64,000 bases of DNA, taken from Lachnospiraceae bacterium (lineage in GTDB: Bacteria > Bacillota > Clostridia > Lachnospirales > Lachnospiraceae). The stretch's first letter is position 1. Each line of letters opens with the position of its first letter. The notes under the pieces were generated by a model, which saw nothing but the letters and a program-made list of their open reading frames with translations, had not been told where the DNA came from and searched no databases. Shown piece by piece: positions 26,065 through 35,912 of the stretch. The stretch is taken from the NCBI GenBank assembly GCA_028692395.1, contig JAQUXP010000015.1, positions 1 through 64,000 on the forward strand. Reading direction: 5' to 3'. A program made the position numbers and the translations under genes.

Positions 26065-27876
26065 TTAGAGAGAAGCATCCATCGCAGCAAAGAGCAGAGA
26101 AAATGGCATAGGACCCAGTTCCAGCACCTGTTGATGGAAGTCTTTCAGATGAAACTGTGTTCCCTGCCTTTCCTGCAGCTGTGTTCGCAGATCAAGAAAA
26201 TTCAGGTAACCATAGTAATACTTGAGATAATTGGCAGGAGTCTCAAGGATGTACTGGTAGATATCCGAGATGGCAGTGCTGTCGGTCACTCCGAAGCGGG
26301 CCAGGAGCTCTGTGGCTTTTTCCAGACTCCATCCGTCGGCATGAATGCCCAGATCCAGAAGAGAATAAAGACATAGGCTCATGGAGCGATTCAGCCACTG
26401 AAGCTGTCCCCTTGCAGAATCGGCATAGGCATATTCGTAGGCATAGGATTCCACGTAGGTTGCCCAGCCCTCCACATAGCCGGAGGGAGTGTAGAGATGA
26501 CGGATCCTCTGGGGATTGGTTCGGGAAAAATATACGGTCTGATAGAGATGTCCGGGGAATCCTTCGTGAGCAAGCGTTGTAAAAAGCTCCAGGGTATTCA
26601 TCTTTGCAGAGGGATTGAGGTAAATGCTGTTGGGGCTGTTGGTGTCTATGGGAGGCGTCAGGTAAAAGGCAGGACTGGAGTAATCCTGAAGATCTTTATA
26701 TACATATTTGATTTCAATATCGTCAGCATCCAGAGCAGGAAAGTCCTGCTCTATTTTTGACTGCAGAAATGTCAGCAGCTTATCAGAAAGACTGGAGCCG
26801 GAAGTATCTTTGGAAGCGATATCGGAGCCGGAAGCAGCAGGGGTGGCTGCATCGGGGGCTGCGATGGCCGGATGGGAAAAATCCTGTGCAAGCTGGGGCT
26901 GATCAACAAGAAGCTGGCGCATCCGGGCAGCATCCTGCTGAAGCTGTGTAAGCAGACGCTCACGAATTCTGGAAGGGGAATCCTCAGTTCCCACCTGAGT
27001 TCGCAGCAGGTAAGTATAGTAGGAAAGCCCCTCGGGATAGTTGGAAAGTCCTCCGGCGATTTTTCCTGTTCCAAGAAGCAGTGTCAACTTATCGATTAGA
27101 GACTGATAGGCGGGAATAACCGAGGTTTTTATGAGCTTTTTGTGAAGGGAAAGACACGCTGCCTGTTCAGCCTTCGTCAGTGTTGACATGGATGCCAGCT
27201 TTTCCTCAAAGACACCCAGCAGATAATTGCGATCCGAATTCTGAAGAAAGGCACTACACTGAGCGATTACACCTAAGGCAGCCTTATCATTCATAAAGAG
27301 TCCCAGATCAGATTTTTGCTGTTCGAAAGCCATGATTTCATCAAAATAGTCCGGAAGGGTTTTGAGAAGACCAAGGTAGTCCACGATATCCTGTTTTGTC
27401 CGAAAGGTGTATTCTGCCAGCAGAACAGGAAGCTGTGCCTGAATTCCCAGGCTGGGACTTAAGGGTTCAGAGAGTTTGGAGGCTGCAGGGCAGGACAGGG
27501 AGGCCTGACAGCTTTCTTTTAGGATGGCAAGAATCAGGCGGTTATCACGGGTAAGAAGGCTATCGTGGAAGCCGTCCAGAACCGCTGCCTGATTTTCACA
27601 GGAAGCAAGCCAGGTATCTTTTTCCAAAAGCGTTTGATGACCAAAGGTAATAGGGTATTCTGTGATTTGGGCATTAGCGGGAACGGCAAGGGTATAGTGC
27701 AGATTCAGGGTGGAGGAGCATACCTCCTGCCGAAAAAGCGCATCGGTAAAGGTAAGAAAGCGATGATTTTCCAGATACTGCAGCAGGACAGCCAGGAGAC
27801 AGAGCAGAAAAGTAAGAAAATAGATGGGAAGAAAAAGGGTTGCAGGCAGCATTTTTTTCTGATTTCCAGATACCAT
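26065..27876 (-). CDS. DUF885-family membrane-anchored zinc hydrolase
   Basis: The 603-residue protein starts with one membrane anchor (residues about 8-30), placing the rest outside the cell. The DUF885 signature HEGFPGH (a gluzincin-like zinc site of HExxH type with Glu as catalytic base) and the later GYVEGWATYVESYAYEY segment, which gives the third ligand Glu, are present. Family members are thought to be carboxypeptidase-like, but the substrate is unknown. A low-complexity Ala/Ser/Asp insertion (AAPDAATPAASGSDIAS region) lies mid-protein. Convergent with spmB, 9 bp apart. Confidence 0.85.
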   Translation of the reverse strand: MVSGNQKKMLPATLFLPIYFLTFLLCLLAVLLQYLENHRFLTFTDALFRQEVCSSTLNLHYTLAVPANAQITEYPITFGHQTLLEKDTWLASCENQAAVLDGFHDSLLTRDNRLILAILKESCQASLSCPAASKLSEPLSPSLGIQAQLPVLLAEYTFRTKQDIVDYLGLLKTLPDYFDEIMAFEQQKSDLGLFMNDKAALGVIAQCSAFLQNSDRNYLLGVFEEKLASMSTLTKAEQAACLSLHKKLIKTSVIPAYQSLIDKLTLLLGTGKIAGGLSNYPEGLSYYTYLLRTQVGTEDSPSRIRERLLTQLQQDAARMRQLLVDQPQLAQDFSHPAIAAPDAATPAASGSDIASKDTSGSSLSDKLLTFLQSKIEQDFPALDADDIEIKYVYKDLQDYSSPAFYLTPPIDTNSPNSIYLNPSAKMNTLELFTTLAHEGFPGHLYQTVYFSRTNPQRIRHLYTPSGYVEGWATYVESYAYEYAYADSARGQLQWLNRSMSLCLYSLLDLGIHADGWSLEKATELLARFGVTDSTAISDIYQYILETPANYLKYYYGYLNFLDLRTQLQERQGTQFHLKDFHQQVLELGPMPFSLLFAAMDASL

Positions 27877-27926
27877 AAAAGCCCTCGGATGGATACTCTT
27901 TCCTTTAGTTTATGAGGTAAATTCAA

Positions 27927-27954
27927 AACTATTCAGCAGGCATGTGCATTTACT
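27927..27954 (+). repeat. Dispersed 28-bp intergenic repeat, copy 1
   Basis: Matches positions 52423-52450 at 25 of 28 bases; the three differences are adjacent (CAT versus TCA) inside otherwise identical flanks (left ends TTCAGCAGG, right begins GTGCATTTACT). Both copies precede a lipoprotein gene. Confidence 0.8.
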
Positions 27955-27993
27955 GACCAGTTACGCAATTTCATAGTAAAGTACCCTGAAATA

Positions 27994-28002
27994 TGCTATA
28001 CT
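27994..28002 (+). promoter_or_regulatory. Extended -10 promoter for the two-domain lipoprotein and trxB-like genes
   Basis: TGCTATACT is an extended -10 element. No clear -35 is at the right distance. Confidence 0.4.
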
Positions 28003-28085
28003 GTGAGCTGTAATAGGATGAAAATTACTTTCCACAGGATATATATTTTATGGAAGGAAAGCGTTAGGCCAAAGGAGGGCTGCTT

Positions 28086-29324
28086 ATGAAGCGTCTGACA
28101 GTGATACTGCTGACATCGGTTTTGGTATTCGCCGGATGTGCAGGCAAAAAAGAAGAGATACCTATATCAACAAACTCCTCTTCTTTGCTGACGGAGGATG
28201 ACCCCAGAGATGATCTGGAGGAAGATCTGCCGGGAGAGGATATACCAGAATATGAAGTGGAGCTTCCCGAATCCCTTTCTGATTTTACGATTGCCATCTG
28301 GGGTGAGAACTATGAGCTCCCTATGAAATATAAGGATTTTATTGCCATGGGCTGGAGCTATGATGGAGATGACACCAAGACTATTGCCTCAGAATCTTAT
28401 CTGAATGATGAGAGCTTTGAGCAGGAGGGGAACAAGATTCTCATCGATCTGATGAATCCGGAAACAGTGGATCAGCCCATAGCAGAGTGCTATGTGGCCG
28501 GGATGCATATTGATAATACAACTGAGGATGGGCAGGCAGTCTATGTAAATCTGCCTGGCGATATTGTGATGCAGAAGTCCTCGGAGGAAGAAGTCACGAC
28601 AGTCTATGGTGCACCGATTGACCGCTATGAAGAAGATGACAAGATCTGGCTTACTTATGAGTATGGTATGAACCGCAGTGTTCAGCTGGGTATCTCGGAT
28701 GATACGGATCAGCTGATGCAGCTGGATATACAGAACTTTCGCAATCCCCTGGGGGAGGAAGAGCTGGATAACGTCAGTGATGCAGTGACACCAGAGGTGG
28801 AAGCGTATGTAAAGCCGGAGACTGCGGGAGTAACGATGAACCAGTTTATCGTAACCTACGCAGGAGATCTTTACCGGCTTCCTGCACCGGTATCTGCATT
28901 TACAGACAATGGCTGGGAAGTCAAAAAGGATGAATCAGATACTGCCATAAAAAATGGAAAATACGGCTATGTTACCCTGAAAAAGGATGATCAGAAAATC
29001 TACGCAGTGGTACACAATTATGGTACGGATCCAACAACCATTCGAAACTGTTTTGTAACAATGCTGTATGGGGATCTGGATACTACAAAAATACCGATAT
29101 CTATCGCAGGTGGGATTACCCTTGGGATGGGAGAGGAAGAATTCTTAACTCTTGCCAGAGATCAAAAGTACGAAAAAACCCAGGATAAGGATAAAGCGTG
29201 TGATGTCTACACATTCTATCTGGGAGACAGCAAAGCAGATTACACGAAAATATCACTGGATCAGACGCTTCATCTGGTGCGGGAGATCAGTGTGGTACAC
29301 AATCAGGATGCAGAGATACAATAG
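28086..29324 (+). CDS. Two-domain lipoprotein of unknown function
   Basis: This 412-residue protein has lipobox VFAGC (Cys18) and an acidic Ser/Asp/Glu linker. Two homologous domains follow: ENYELPMKYKDFIAMGW near residue 75 and GDLYRLPAPVSAFTDNGW near 260 align, each followed by a Lys/Asp-rich hairpin and a ...YxxxMHIDN/CFVTMLYGD segment. It thus arose by internal duplication. I do not recognise a characterised family. It lies 12 bp upstream of the TrxB-like gene, implying co-transcription. The RBS is AAAGGAGG. Confidence 0.8.
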   Translation: MKRLTVILLTSVLVFAGCAGKKEEIPISTNSSSLLTEDDPRDDLEEDLPGEDIPEYEVELPESLSDFTIAIWGENYELPMKYKDFIAMGWSYDGDDTKTIASESYLNDESFEQEGNKILIDLMNPETVDQPIAECYVAGMHIDNTTEDGQAVYVNLPGDIVMQKSSEEEVTTVYGAPIDRYEEDDKIWLTYEYGMNRSVQLGISDDTDQLMQLDIQNFRNPLGEEELDNVSDAVTPEVEAYVKPETAGVTMNQFIVTYAGDLYRLPAPVSAFTDNGWEVKKDESDTAIKNGKYGYVTLKKDDQKIYAVVHNYGTDPTTIRNCFVTMLYGDLDTTKIPISIAGGITLGMGEEEFLTLARDQKYEKTQDKDKACDVYTFYLGDSKADYTKISLDQTLHLVREISVVHNQDAEIQ

Positions 29325-29336
29325 GAGGATCGGAAT

Positions 29337-30299
29337 ATGGAAGAACAGTCTAAGCTATATGATGTGATTATAATCGGAAGTGGACCAGCAGGACTCAGCG
29401 CAGCGATTTATGCACAGCGGGCAAAGCTTTCCACGCTGATATTGGAAGCCAGCTACATCAGTGGCGGCCAGGTGGTCAATACCTATGAGGTGGATAATTA
29501 TCCGGGACTTCCCGGAATCAGCGGCATGGATCTTGGCAGCACGCTGCGGTCCCATGCTGAGAAGCTGGGTGCGCAGATTGTGCAGGCACGGGTGAGCGAG
29601 CTTCAGCTTGAGGGAACCATCAAGACCGTTGTAACCAGAAAGGAAGCTTATCAGACAAAGACGGTTCTGATGGCAACAGGAGCTGTACATCGGGGACTGG
29701 GTGTTCCGGGAGAACAGGAGTTATCCGGCAGCGGTGTCTCCTACTGTGCAACCTGTGATGGCGCATTCTTTAAGGATCTGACAGTTGCTGTGGTAGGCGG
29801 TGGAGATGTGGCAGTAGAGGATGCCATCTTTCTGGCAAGAACCTGCAGGAAGGTGTATGTCGTACACCGCAGAGACGCCCTCCGTGCCGCCCGGGTTCTG
29901 CAGGACAGACTGTTCGCCCTTCCCAACGTGGAGATGGTGTGGAACAGTACGGTAAAGGAGATAACAGGAGAGATGCAGGTGGAGGGGATTACCCTTGCCG
30001 GGACAGAAGCAGCCGGGGAGCGTGGGGCCAAAGAAGAGCGGAAGCTGGCTGTTGACGGATGCTTTATCGCAGTTGGAATTCAGCCAAATAACAAGCTGGT
30101 GAAGGATACCTCGCTGGAGTTGGATGAGAGTGGTTATATCAAAGCAGGTGAGGATGGCATTACCAGTATTCCCGGGGTATTTGCAGCGGGAGATGTCCGT
30201 ACCAAACAGCTGCGTCAGATTATAACGGCGGCTGCAGATGGAGCAAATTGTATTACTTCCATACAAAACTATCTGGTTACTGTTGTTTCTTTTGTTTAG
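29337..30299 (+). CDS. trxB: Thioredoxin reductase-like FAD/NAD(P) disulfide oxidoreductase
   Basis: The 320-residue protein has an FAD-binding GSGPAGLSAAIYA motif, a redox-active CATC pair (about residues 137-140), an NADPH-binding GGGDVAVEDA motif and a C-terminal AAGDV FAD contact. It should reduce thioredoxin or a thioredoxin-like partner with NADPH. The NADPH motif GGGDVAVEDA and the HRRDALRAA stretch support NADPH preference. The last gene before a 370-bp gene-free stretch. Confidence 0.92.
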   Translation: MEEQSKLYDVIIIGSGPAGLSAAIYAQRAKLSTLILEASYISGGQVVNTYEVDNYPGLPGISGMDLGSTLRSHAEKLGAQIVQARVSELQLEGTIKTVVTRKEAYQTKTVLMATGAVHRGLGVPGEQELSGSGVSYCATCDGAFFKDLTVAVVGGGDVAVEDAIFLARTCRKVYVVHRRDALRAARVLQDRLFALPNVEMVWNSTVKEITGEMQVEGITLAGTEAAGERGAKEERKLAVDGCFIAVGIQPNNKLVKDTSLELDESGYIKAGEDGITSIPGVFAAGDVRTKQLRQIITAAADGANCITSIQNYLVTVVSFV

Positions 30300-30359
30300 A
30301 ATTGTGTGAAATTAGACATAATGCACAAAAAACAGAAAGGGCATGAAAATGCCCTAAAT

Positions 30360-30454
30360 TCATCCACAAGTTGTCCCTATAGTTATCCACAGCAGCAAAC
30401 CTGTAAAAATGGCATAAAATAGAGTTATACACCAAGTTATCCACATTGTCCACA
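30360..30454. promoter_or_regulatory. DnaA-box cluster in a 370-bp gene-free stretch
   Basis: Two perfect DnaA boxes TTATCCACA lie at 30383-30391 and 30437-30445. A one-mismatch box TTGTCCACA abuts the second (30446-30454), another one-mismatch copy TCATCCACA lies at 30360-30368, and a weaker TTATACACC lies at 30425-30433. All point the same way. The rest of 30300-30668 is AT-rich and holds two ATGTCAAA copies 20 bp apart (30561, 30581). No dnaA, dnaN or rpmH is nearby, so it is probably a DnaA-titrating or regulatory cluster rather than the main origin; function is inference. Confidence 0.65.
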
Positions 30455-30620
30455 GGATTTCCTTCCAAAACAGGTGATTTACATAAGATTTTGAAAGAAC
30501 AGGCGTTTTGTCAACAACTTATAAATCACTAAAACTTATGGAAAAGGCTTGACTTTTGAGATGTCAAAATATAGAAGATTATGTCAAATGATCTCTTTGA
30601 ATTGTCTGAAAATTAAGAAA

Positions 30621-30658
30621 AGAGAGAAACAATTAATTTAAATTGTTTCTCTCTTTTT
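30621..30658. terminator. Bidirectional terminator between trxB-like gene and V-ATPase operon
   Basis: A perfect 14-bp stem (AGAGAGAAACAATT/AATTGTTTCTCTCT) with a 6-nt loop has T-rich tails on both strands. It ends the leftward V-ATPase operon and any rightward transcript. Confidence 0.92.
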
Positions 30659-30668
30659 GTCTGTTTTA

Positions 30669-31286
30669 TTATTTGTGCTGCATTCGTTTGATGACCTTCA
30701 GTCGAGTGAATTCTTCCCGCTCTTTCTCCTCCAGGGCATCGGAGATATCCTTGGAGAGCTGAACATAATGAGGAATGGTGATGTTCTTCAGAGCATTTGC
30801 CCGCTTCTGGGTCTTCTTAATGGCAATTGCAAGACGATAAGCGGAATTCTCGATCATGGACAGCCGGATCGTCAGTTCTTTTACCTTCTCGAAGGCGATC
30901 CTGGCCTTGTCCAGGGATTCCTTGGTAGAATAGTAGGCATAGGTGGGACTCTGTCCGGAAGGCTCAGACTCCACCAGAGGAATCTCCACGCCCATGATGC
31001 TTCGTGTCTTGATCCGTATAGATTGCTCTTCCGGTACCGTGTAGGAGATGGTCTGTACCGTGTTGATACCGCTTTCCATATTGGCGATCTGCAGTGCTGC
31101 ATAGGCCTCCCGGAAGGTGGTGTCAATCTGGTTTTGGATATCCTTTGCCTGATCGATGAGATCCATCATTTCACGAATCAGGATATTTCTCTTTTTATCC
31201 ATCAGATCATATCCCATACGGGCAAGGGAGAGAGAGTTCTTTGCAAGAATCAGATTGCCCTTTGTGGGAAATGTATTTGGATCCAT
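30669..31286 (-). CDS. ntpD: V-type ATPase subunit D (central stalk)
   Basis: The 205-residue, largely alpha-helical rotor shaft starts with the family motif PTKGNLILAKNSLSLARMGYDLMDKKRNIL. It turns inside the A3B3 head and couples ATP hydrolysis or synthesis to the membrane ring. Last gene of the nine-gene operon, 15 nt after subunit B. Confidence 0.95.
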   Translation of the reverse strand: MDPNTFPTKGNLILAKNSLSLARMGYDLMDKKRNILIREMMDLIDQAKDIQNQIDTTFREAYAALQIANMESGINTVQTISYTVPEEQSIRIKTRSIMGVEIPLVESEPSGQSPTYAYYSTKESLDKARIAFEKVKELTIRLSMIENSAYRLAIAIKKTQKRANALKNITIPHYVQLSKDISDALEEKEREEFTRLKVIKRMQHK

Positions 31287-31300
31287 AGTATCACTCCCTT

Positions 31301-32722
31301 CTAAATGCTTTCAGCTTCTGCTTTTGCCTGGGCTGTCAGATCAATCTCAGTGGGATGATAATACTGATCCAAAATTTGGGTATCGATACGGTCAAGCTCT
31401 TCCCGGGGCAGGATGCCAAGCAGCTGCCATCCGATATCCAGAGTCTGCTCGATGGTACGGTTCTCCTCGGAGGACTGTCCCACAAACTGCCGCTCGAAGG
31501 CATTTCCGAAGATCAGGTATTTTTTATCAAGAGGAGAAAGCTCATCCTCACCGATAACAGATGCCAGCGCTCTTGCATCACCTACCTTTGCGTAGCAGGA
31601 GAATAGCTGATTCGCCACATCCTGATGATCTTCTCTGGTGTAGCCCTTACCGATACCATCCTTCATCAGTCGTGAAAGGGATGGAAGAACATTGATCGGC
31701 GGGTAGACGGACTGTCCGTGCAGGGCACGATCCAGTACAATCTGACCTTCTGTGATATATCCGGTCAGATCGGGAATCGGGTGAGTGATATCGTCATTTG
31801 GCATGGTCAGGATCGGGATCTGTGTGACGGAACCTTTTCCGCCCTTTACGATACCGGCACGCTCATAGAGGGTAGCCAGCTCGGAGTACAGATAACCCGG
31901 ATAACCCTTACGGGAAGGAATCTCTCCCTTGGAGGAGGATACCTCACGCATGGCCTCACAGAAAGAAGTAATATCCGTCAGGATAACCAGGATATGCATC
32001 CCTTTTTCAAAGGCCAGATATTCAGCGGCAGTCAGTGCCACCTTTGGTGTAATCAGACGCTCTACCACCGGATCGTTTGCCAGGTTTAAGAACATGACTA
32101 CGTGATCGGATACGCCGCTCTCCTCGAAGGTACGGCGGAAAAACTCTGCCACATCGTATTTGACACCCATGGCAGCGAATACGATGGCGAATTCTTCGTC
32201 GGTGTCATCTCCCAGAGATGCCTGCTGTACAATCTGAGCAGCCAGCGTGTCGTGAGGAAGTCCGTTTCCGGAGAAAATCGGAAGCTTCTGTCCACGAATC
32301 AGGGTGGTCAGACCGTCAATAGCGGAAATACCGGTACGGATATAGTTTCTTGGATACTGTCTGGTAACCGGATTCAGTGGTAAACCATTTACATTAGCCC
32401 GGTAATCTGCCGTGATAGGACCCAGTCCATCGATAGGATTGCCGATACCGTCAAAGGTTCTGCCCAGGATGTCCTCGGAAAGTGCAATCTCCATGGGACG
32501 TCCAGTCAGGTGTGTGTGGGTATTTTTCAGAGACATATTCTCTGTGCCCTCAAAGACCTGTATAATTGCCTTGTCTTCGTAGATGGACACGATACGTCCC
32601 AGTTTTTTTTCTTTTCCATCGATGGTAAATTCTACCATCTCTTCGTAAGATGCGTCTTTTACGCCCTCAAGGATGACGAGGGGGCCATTGATCTCACTTA
32701 AGCCCAGATATTGAATTGCCAT
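31301..32722 (-). CDS. ntpB: V-type ATPase subunit B
   Basis: The 473-residue non-catalytic head subunit has family motifs [38 protein letters not shown] and [24 protein letters not shown]. The P-loop is degenerate, as expected for B. It pairs with subunit A in the A3B3 hexamer and follows A by 15 nt. Confidence 0.96.
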   Translation of the reverse strand: MAIQYLGLSEINGPLVILEGVKDASYEEMVEFTIDGKEKKLGRIVSIYEDKAIIQVFEGTENMSLKNTHTHLTGRPMEIALSEDILGRTFDGIGNPIDGLGPITADYRANVNGLPLNPVTRQYPRNYIRTGISAIDGLTTLIRGQKLPIFSGNGLPHDTLAAQIVQQASLGDDTDEEFAIVFAAMGVKYDVAEFFRRTFEESGVSDHVVMFLNLANDPVVERLITPKVALTAAEYLAFEKGMHILVILTDITSFCEAMREVSSSKGEIPSRKGYPGYLYSELATLYERAGIVKGGKGSVTQIPILTMPNDDITHPIPDLTGYITEGQIVLDRALHGQSVYPPINVLPSLSRLMKDGIGKGYTREDHQDVANQLFSCYAKVGDARALASVIGEDELSPLDKKYLIFGNAFERQFVGQSSEENRTIEQTLDIGWQLLGILPREELDRIDTQILDQYYHPTEIDLTAQAKAEAESI

Positions 32723-32737
32723 AATTTTGTCCCCTCC

Positions 32738-34504
32738 TTAACCGTTCTTTTTCAGTACATTGTCATAGAATTCGTCGATTGCCCTGCGGTAATCCTCGAA
32801 CATGTCCAGCTTGTCATTTGGCACATCGTATTTGATGGAAATGACTTTTTCAAAAATGGTATCTTCTTTTAGCACGGACATGGGCATTCCCATAGTGACA
32901 AGTACCTTTGCTTTTTTGTAGAGATACAGGATGATCTCCATCATTTTATACTGCTTTTCCATAGGGACACAGGTATCGTCTTTATGGAAGGCATTTTGCT
33001 GCAGAAAACCAAGACGAATGACACGGGCGATATCCAGAATCAGTTTCTGGTCATCAGGAAGCACATCGCTTCCAATCAGTTTTACAATTTCCATCAGGGA
33101 GCTTTCCTGGTTCAGGATTCCCATAAGCTGATTGCGCATGTCAATAAAGTTTTTATTTACATTGTCCTTATACCAGGGCGCCAGATCCGTCAGATACTCG
33201 GAATAGCTGGTCAGCCAGTGGATGGCAGGAAAATGTCTCGCATAGGCAAGAGCCTTGTCCAGTCCCCAGAAGCAGCGTACGAAACGCTTGGTGTTCATGG
33301 TGACAGGCTCGGAGAAATCACCGCCCTGGGGGGAGACAGCTCCGATGATGGATACACTGCCCTCGGAACCATTTAGGTTCTGCATCATACCGGCACGCTC
33401 GTAGAAGGCAGACAGCCGGGATGCCAGATAAGCCGGGAAGCCTTCCTCAGCAGGCATTTCTTCCAGACGTCCGGAGAGCTCTCGAAGTGCTTCTGCCCAG
33501 CGGGAGGTAGAGTCAGCCATAATTGCCACATCATACCCCATGTCACGGTAATATTCTGCCAGCGTTAATCCCGTATAGATCGATGCCTCACGGGCAGCCA
33601 CGGGCATGTTCGAGGTATTGGCAATCAGTGCAGTTCGATTCATCAGAGGATTACCGGTTCTGGGGTCTACCAGCTCGGAAAACTCTTCCAAAACCTGTGT
33701 CATCTCATTGCCACGCTCACCGCAGCCGATGTAAATGATAATATCTGCGTTGGACCACTTGGCAATCTGATGCTGGGTCATGGTTTTTCCGGTACCAAAG
33801 CCGCCGGGTACAGCAGCTGTTCCGCCCTTTGCGATGGGGAACATGGTATCCAGGATACGCTGTCCCGTAATCAGCGGCTCTGAGGCCGGATAACGCTTTA
33901 AGGTAGGTCTTGCGATACGGATGGGCCACTTCTGTGCAAGCTTCAGCTCAGTTTCGGTCCCGTCATCCAGGGTTACCTTTACGATAGGATCCAGCACGGT
34001 GTACTGGCCATCAGGTGCCACCCAGCTTACAGTGCCGTGCGTGGAAGGAGGAACCATGGATTTGTGAAGAATCATAGGAGTTTCCTGGGTTTCGGCAATT
34101 ACTGTGCCTCCAAGGACTTCCTGTCCCGGTTTTACGGTCATGTGGACATCCCAAAGCTTTGTAGTATTCAGAGAGGAAACATTGACACCTCTGGTAATAT
34201 ATTTTCCGGATTCTTTGGCGATCTCACTTAAGGGGCGCTCAATTCCATCAAAGATGTTGTCCAGGATACCAGGCCCCAATGTAACAGAGATGGCATCTCC
34301 GGTAGCAGTTACAGTTTCACCGGGCTTCAGTCCGGTAGTTTCTTCAAATACCTGTATGGTAGTGGTGTCACGGGTAAGCGCAATAACCTCACCTACCAGA
34401 TGCTGTTCACCCACATAGACCATCTCAGACATCTTGAAGCCGGTATTTCCCTTCAGATAGATGACAGGTCCGTTGATACCATAGATAATTCCTGTATTAT
34501 TCAT
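32738..34504 (-). CDS. ntpA: V-type ATPase catalytic subunit A
   Basis: The 588-residue catalytic subunit has P-loop [11 protein letters not shown], the non-homologous insertion (about 90-200) and the [14 protein letters not shown] motif. I prefer the ATG at 34504, 8 nt after GGAGG and overlapping the end of subunit E by 8 nt, over a GTG at 34513. It hydrolyses or makes ATP at the A-B interface. Confidence 0.96.
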   Translation of the reverse strand: MNNTGIIYGINGPVIYLKGNTGFKMSEMVYVGEQHLVGEVIALTRDTTTIQVFEETTGLKPGETVTATGDAISVTLGPGILDNIFDGIERPLSEIAKESGKYITRGVNVSSLNTTKLWDVHMTVKPGQEVLGGTVIAETQETPMILHKSMVPPSTHGTVSWVAPDGQYTVLDPIVKVTLDDGTETELKLAQKWPIRIARPTLKRYPASEPLITGQRILDTMFPIAKGGTAAVPGGFGTGKTMTQHQIAKWSNADIIIYIGCGERGNEMTQVLEEFSELVDPRTGNPLMNRTALIANTSNMPVAAREASIYTGLTLAEYYRDMGYDVAIMADSTSRWAEALRELSGRLEEMPAEEGFPAYLASRLSAFYERAGMMQNLNGSEGSVSIIGAVSPQGGDFSEPVTMNTKRFVRCFWGLDKALAYARHFPAIHWLTSYSEYLTDLAPWYKDNVNKNFIDMRNQLMGILNQESSLMEIVKLIGSDVLPDDQKLILDIARVIRLGFLQQNAFHKDDTCVPMEKQYKMMEIILYLYKKAKVLVTMGMPMSVLKEDTIFEKVISIKYDVPNDKLDMFEDYRRAIDEFYDNVLKKNG

Positions 34505-35093
34505 GGGTAACACCTCCGTGGAAGATAAAGGATTCCTGTTCTTCCCGCTGCAGCGTCAGGAAGGAATTGTCAATCAGGATGTGTTTATCCGGAATGACGG
34601 CCCGAATACCTCCGGTAAAATCTTCCTTTGATATAGTAAGGGAAACAGAAGTGGATACCTCCAGATCCTGCTTTAATGCTGCATCGGATTCATTTAGATA
34701 GATGATCATGGTATCCCCGTCAGCAAATGCTACGGATTCCCGGATCTTTTGTTCCAGATATCTGGTATACTCTGGTGTTTTCATAAATGCCTGCAGCTTG
34801 ACGGAAACCTCCTGAAACAGCTTATCCTTCAGTTCTTGTGTTTTTTTGGAAAGAGAGCGTTTGATATGAAGCTGTTCCGTGGAGAGCTGTTTGTTCATCT
34901 CCCGTTTCAGCTTTTCCTGCTCCGCCTTCAGTTCTGCTTCGGTTTGACGCTGCATGGTTTCTCTATGCTCGTTAAAGATCTTTTCCAGTGCGGCCTCATG
35001 CTCGCTAATCTGTAACTGGGCGCTGGCATTTGCACTGGCAATAGAATTGTTGTAAAAGTTTTTGAATTTCTCTTCAAGTGTCAAATCATTCAC
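34497..35093 (-). CDS. ntpE: V-type ATPase subunit E (peripheral stalk)
   Basis: The 198-residue protein has a long N-terminal coiled coil (about 15-110, rich in Lys, Glu and Gln) and a C-terminal globular domain that binds the head (ISKEDFTGGIRAVIPD). With the H/G-like protein encoded at 38930 it should form the stator stalk. Its stop overlaps subunit A. Confidence 0.9.
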   Translation of the reverse strand: MNDLTLEEKFKNFYNNSIASANASAQLQISEHEAALEKIFNEHRETMQRQTEAELKAEQEKLKREMNKQLSTEQLHIKRSLSKKTQELKDKLFQEVSVKLQAFMKTPEYTRYLEQKIRESVAFADGDTMIIYLNESDAALKQDLEVSTSVSLTISKEDFTGGIRAVIPDKHILIDNSFLTLQREEQESFIFHGGVTHE

Positions 35094-35098
35094 CTGCC

Positions 35099-35407
35099 TT
35101 ATAGTTTAAGTCCGATTGCTTCATTTACGTAGGAAGTGATGAAGTCGGATTTTCGTCCTGTTCCGTGACGATCCGGGATCTCGATAATTAGTGGGAGTTT
35201 ATGGTTCAGCTTGACATCATCGATGATGTCCGGAAACTCATGCCCGAACTTTTCCGTCAGCAGGATAATTCCGATTTCCTTGTTGGCGAGGGTAGTTTCC
35301 AGTGCAGTACGAAGTTCCTCCCGTTCGTGTACCACCACACCATCCACACCGGCGAGACGCATGCCGGTCTGGGTGTCGATGTTATCACTGATCAAATACA
35401 TTTTCAT
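35099..35407 (-). CDS. ntpF: V-type ATPase subunit F (central stalk)
   Basis: The 102-residue subunit with alternating alpha/beta fold starts MKMYLISDNIDTQTGMRLAG and contains the IILLTEKFG segment typical of subunit F (NtpG in Enterococcus). It binds the D shaft. The start at 35407 follows GGAGG; the longer frame adds no conserved residues. Confidence 0.9.
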   Translation of the reverse strand: MKMYLISDNIDTQTGMRLAGVDGVVVHEREELRTALETTLANKEIGIILLTEKFGHEFPDIIDDVKLNHKLPLIIEIPDRHGTGRKSDFITSYVNEAIGLKL

Positions 35408-35446
35408 AATAAAAGCCTCCAATTTCTTGAAAAAGCTAAAAAGTTT

Positions 35447-35884
35447 TTAGCCCAGCTTACTTAAGATCATGAAAGAAATGATCAGACCGTACAGAGCAAT
35501 ACCTTCTGCCATGGCAACGAAGATCATGGACTTACCAAAAAGAGAACCATCCTCACTGATGGCACCAAGAGCAGCACTTGCAGAGCTTGCTACGGCGATA
35601 CCGGAACCAATGCCGGAAAGGCCTGTTACTAAAGCGGCACCAAGATAACCAAGACCGGTTGCAAGGCCGGATCCGGAAGCGTCCGCAGCAGCGGATACCG
35701 TTGCAGTGCCTGCCATACCAACGATGGTACCTACGATAAGAAGACCAAAGAATGCAAGACAGTTAGCAAATAACGTTTTTTTGTAACGCTTTTTTGTTTT
35801 TTCTCCATGGAAAAAGATTACGGTAGGAATAACGATGCTGAGAATCAATGCTGCAGCGGTTGTGATCTGAATTAAAGTAGTCAT
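35447..35884 (-). CDS. ntpK: V-type ATPase rotor-ring subunit K (c subunit)
   Basis: The 145-residue protein has four membrane helices (two hairpins). Only the last helix has the ion-binding carboxylate (FVAMAEGIALYG), so each subunit carries one ion, as in other 16-kDa proteolipids. The third helix is a Gly/Ala/Ser zipper (GLSGIGSGIAVASSASA). I do not see the Gln/Thr partner residues that mark Na+-binding rings such as Enterococcus NtpK, so the ion may be H+, but this needs alignment. Confidence 0.93.
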   Translation of the reverse strand: MTTLIQITTAAALILSIVIPTVIFFHGEKTKKRYKKTLFANCLAFFGLLIVGTIVGMAGTATVSAAADASGSGLATGLGYLGAALVTGLSGIGSGIAVASSASAALGAISEDGSLFGKSMIFVAMAEGIALYGLIISFMILSKLG

Positions 35885-35912
35885 AATAAAAATCCTCCTG
35901 AGATAAAATTAA

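Noticed and set aside
30300-30668. Chromosomal origin oriC
   Set aside because: DnaA boxes are few and no dnaA, dnaN, rpmH or gyr genes flank them; reported only as a DnaA-box cluster.
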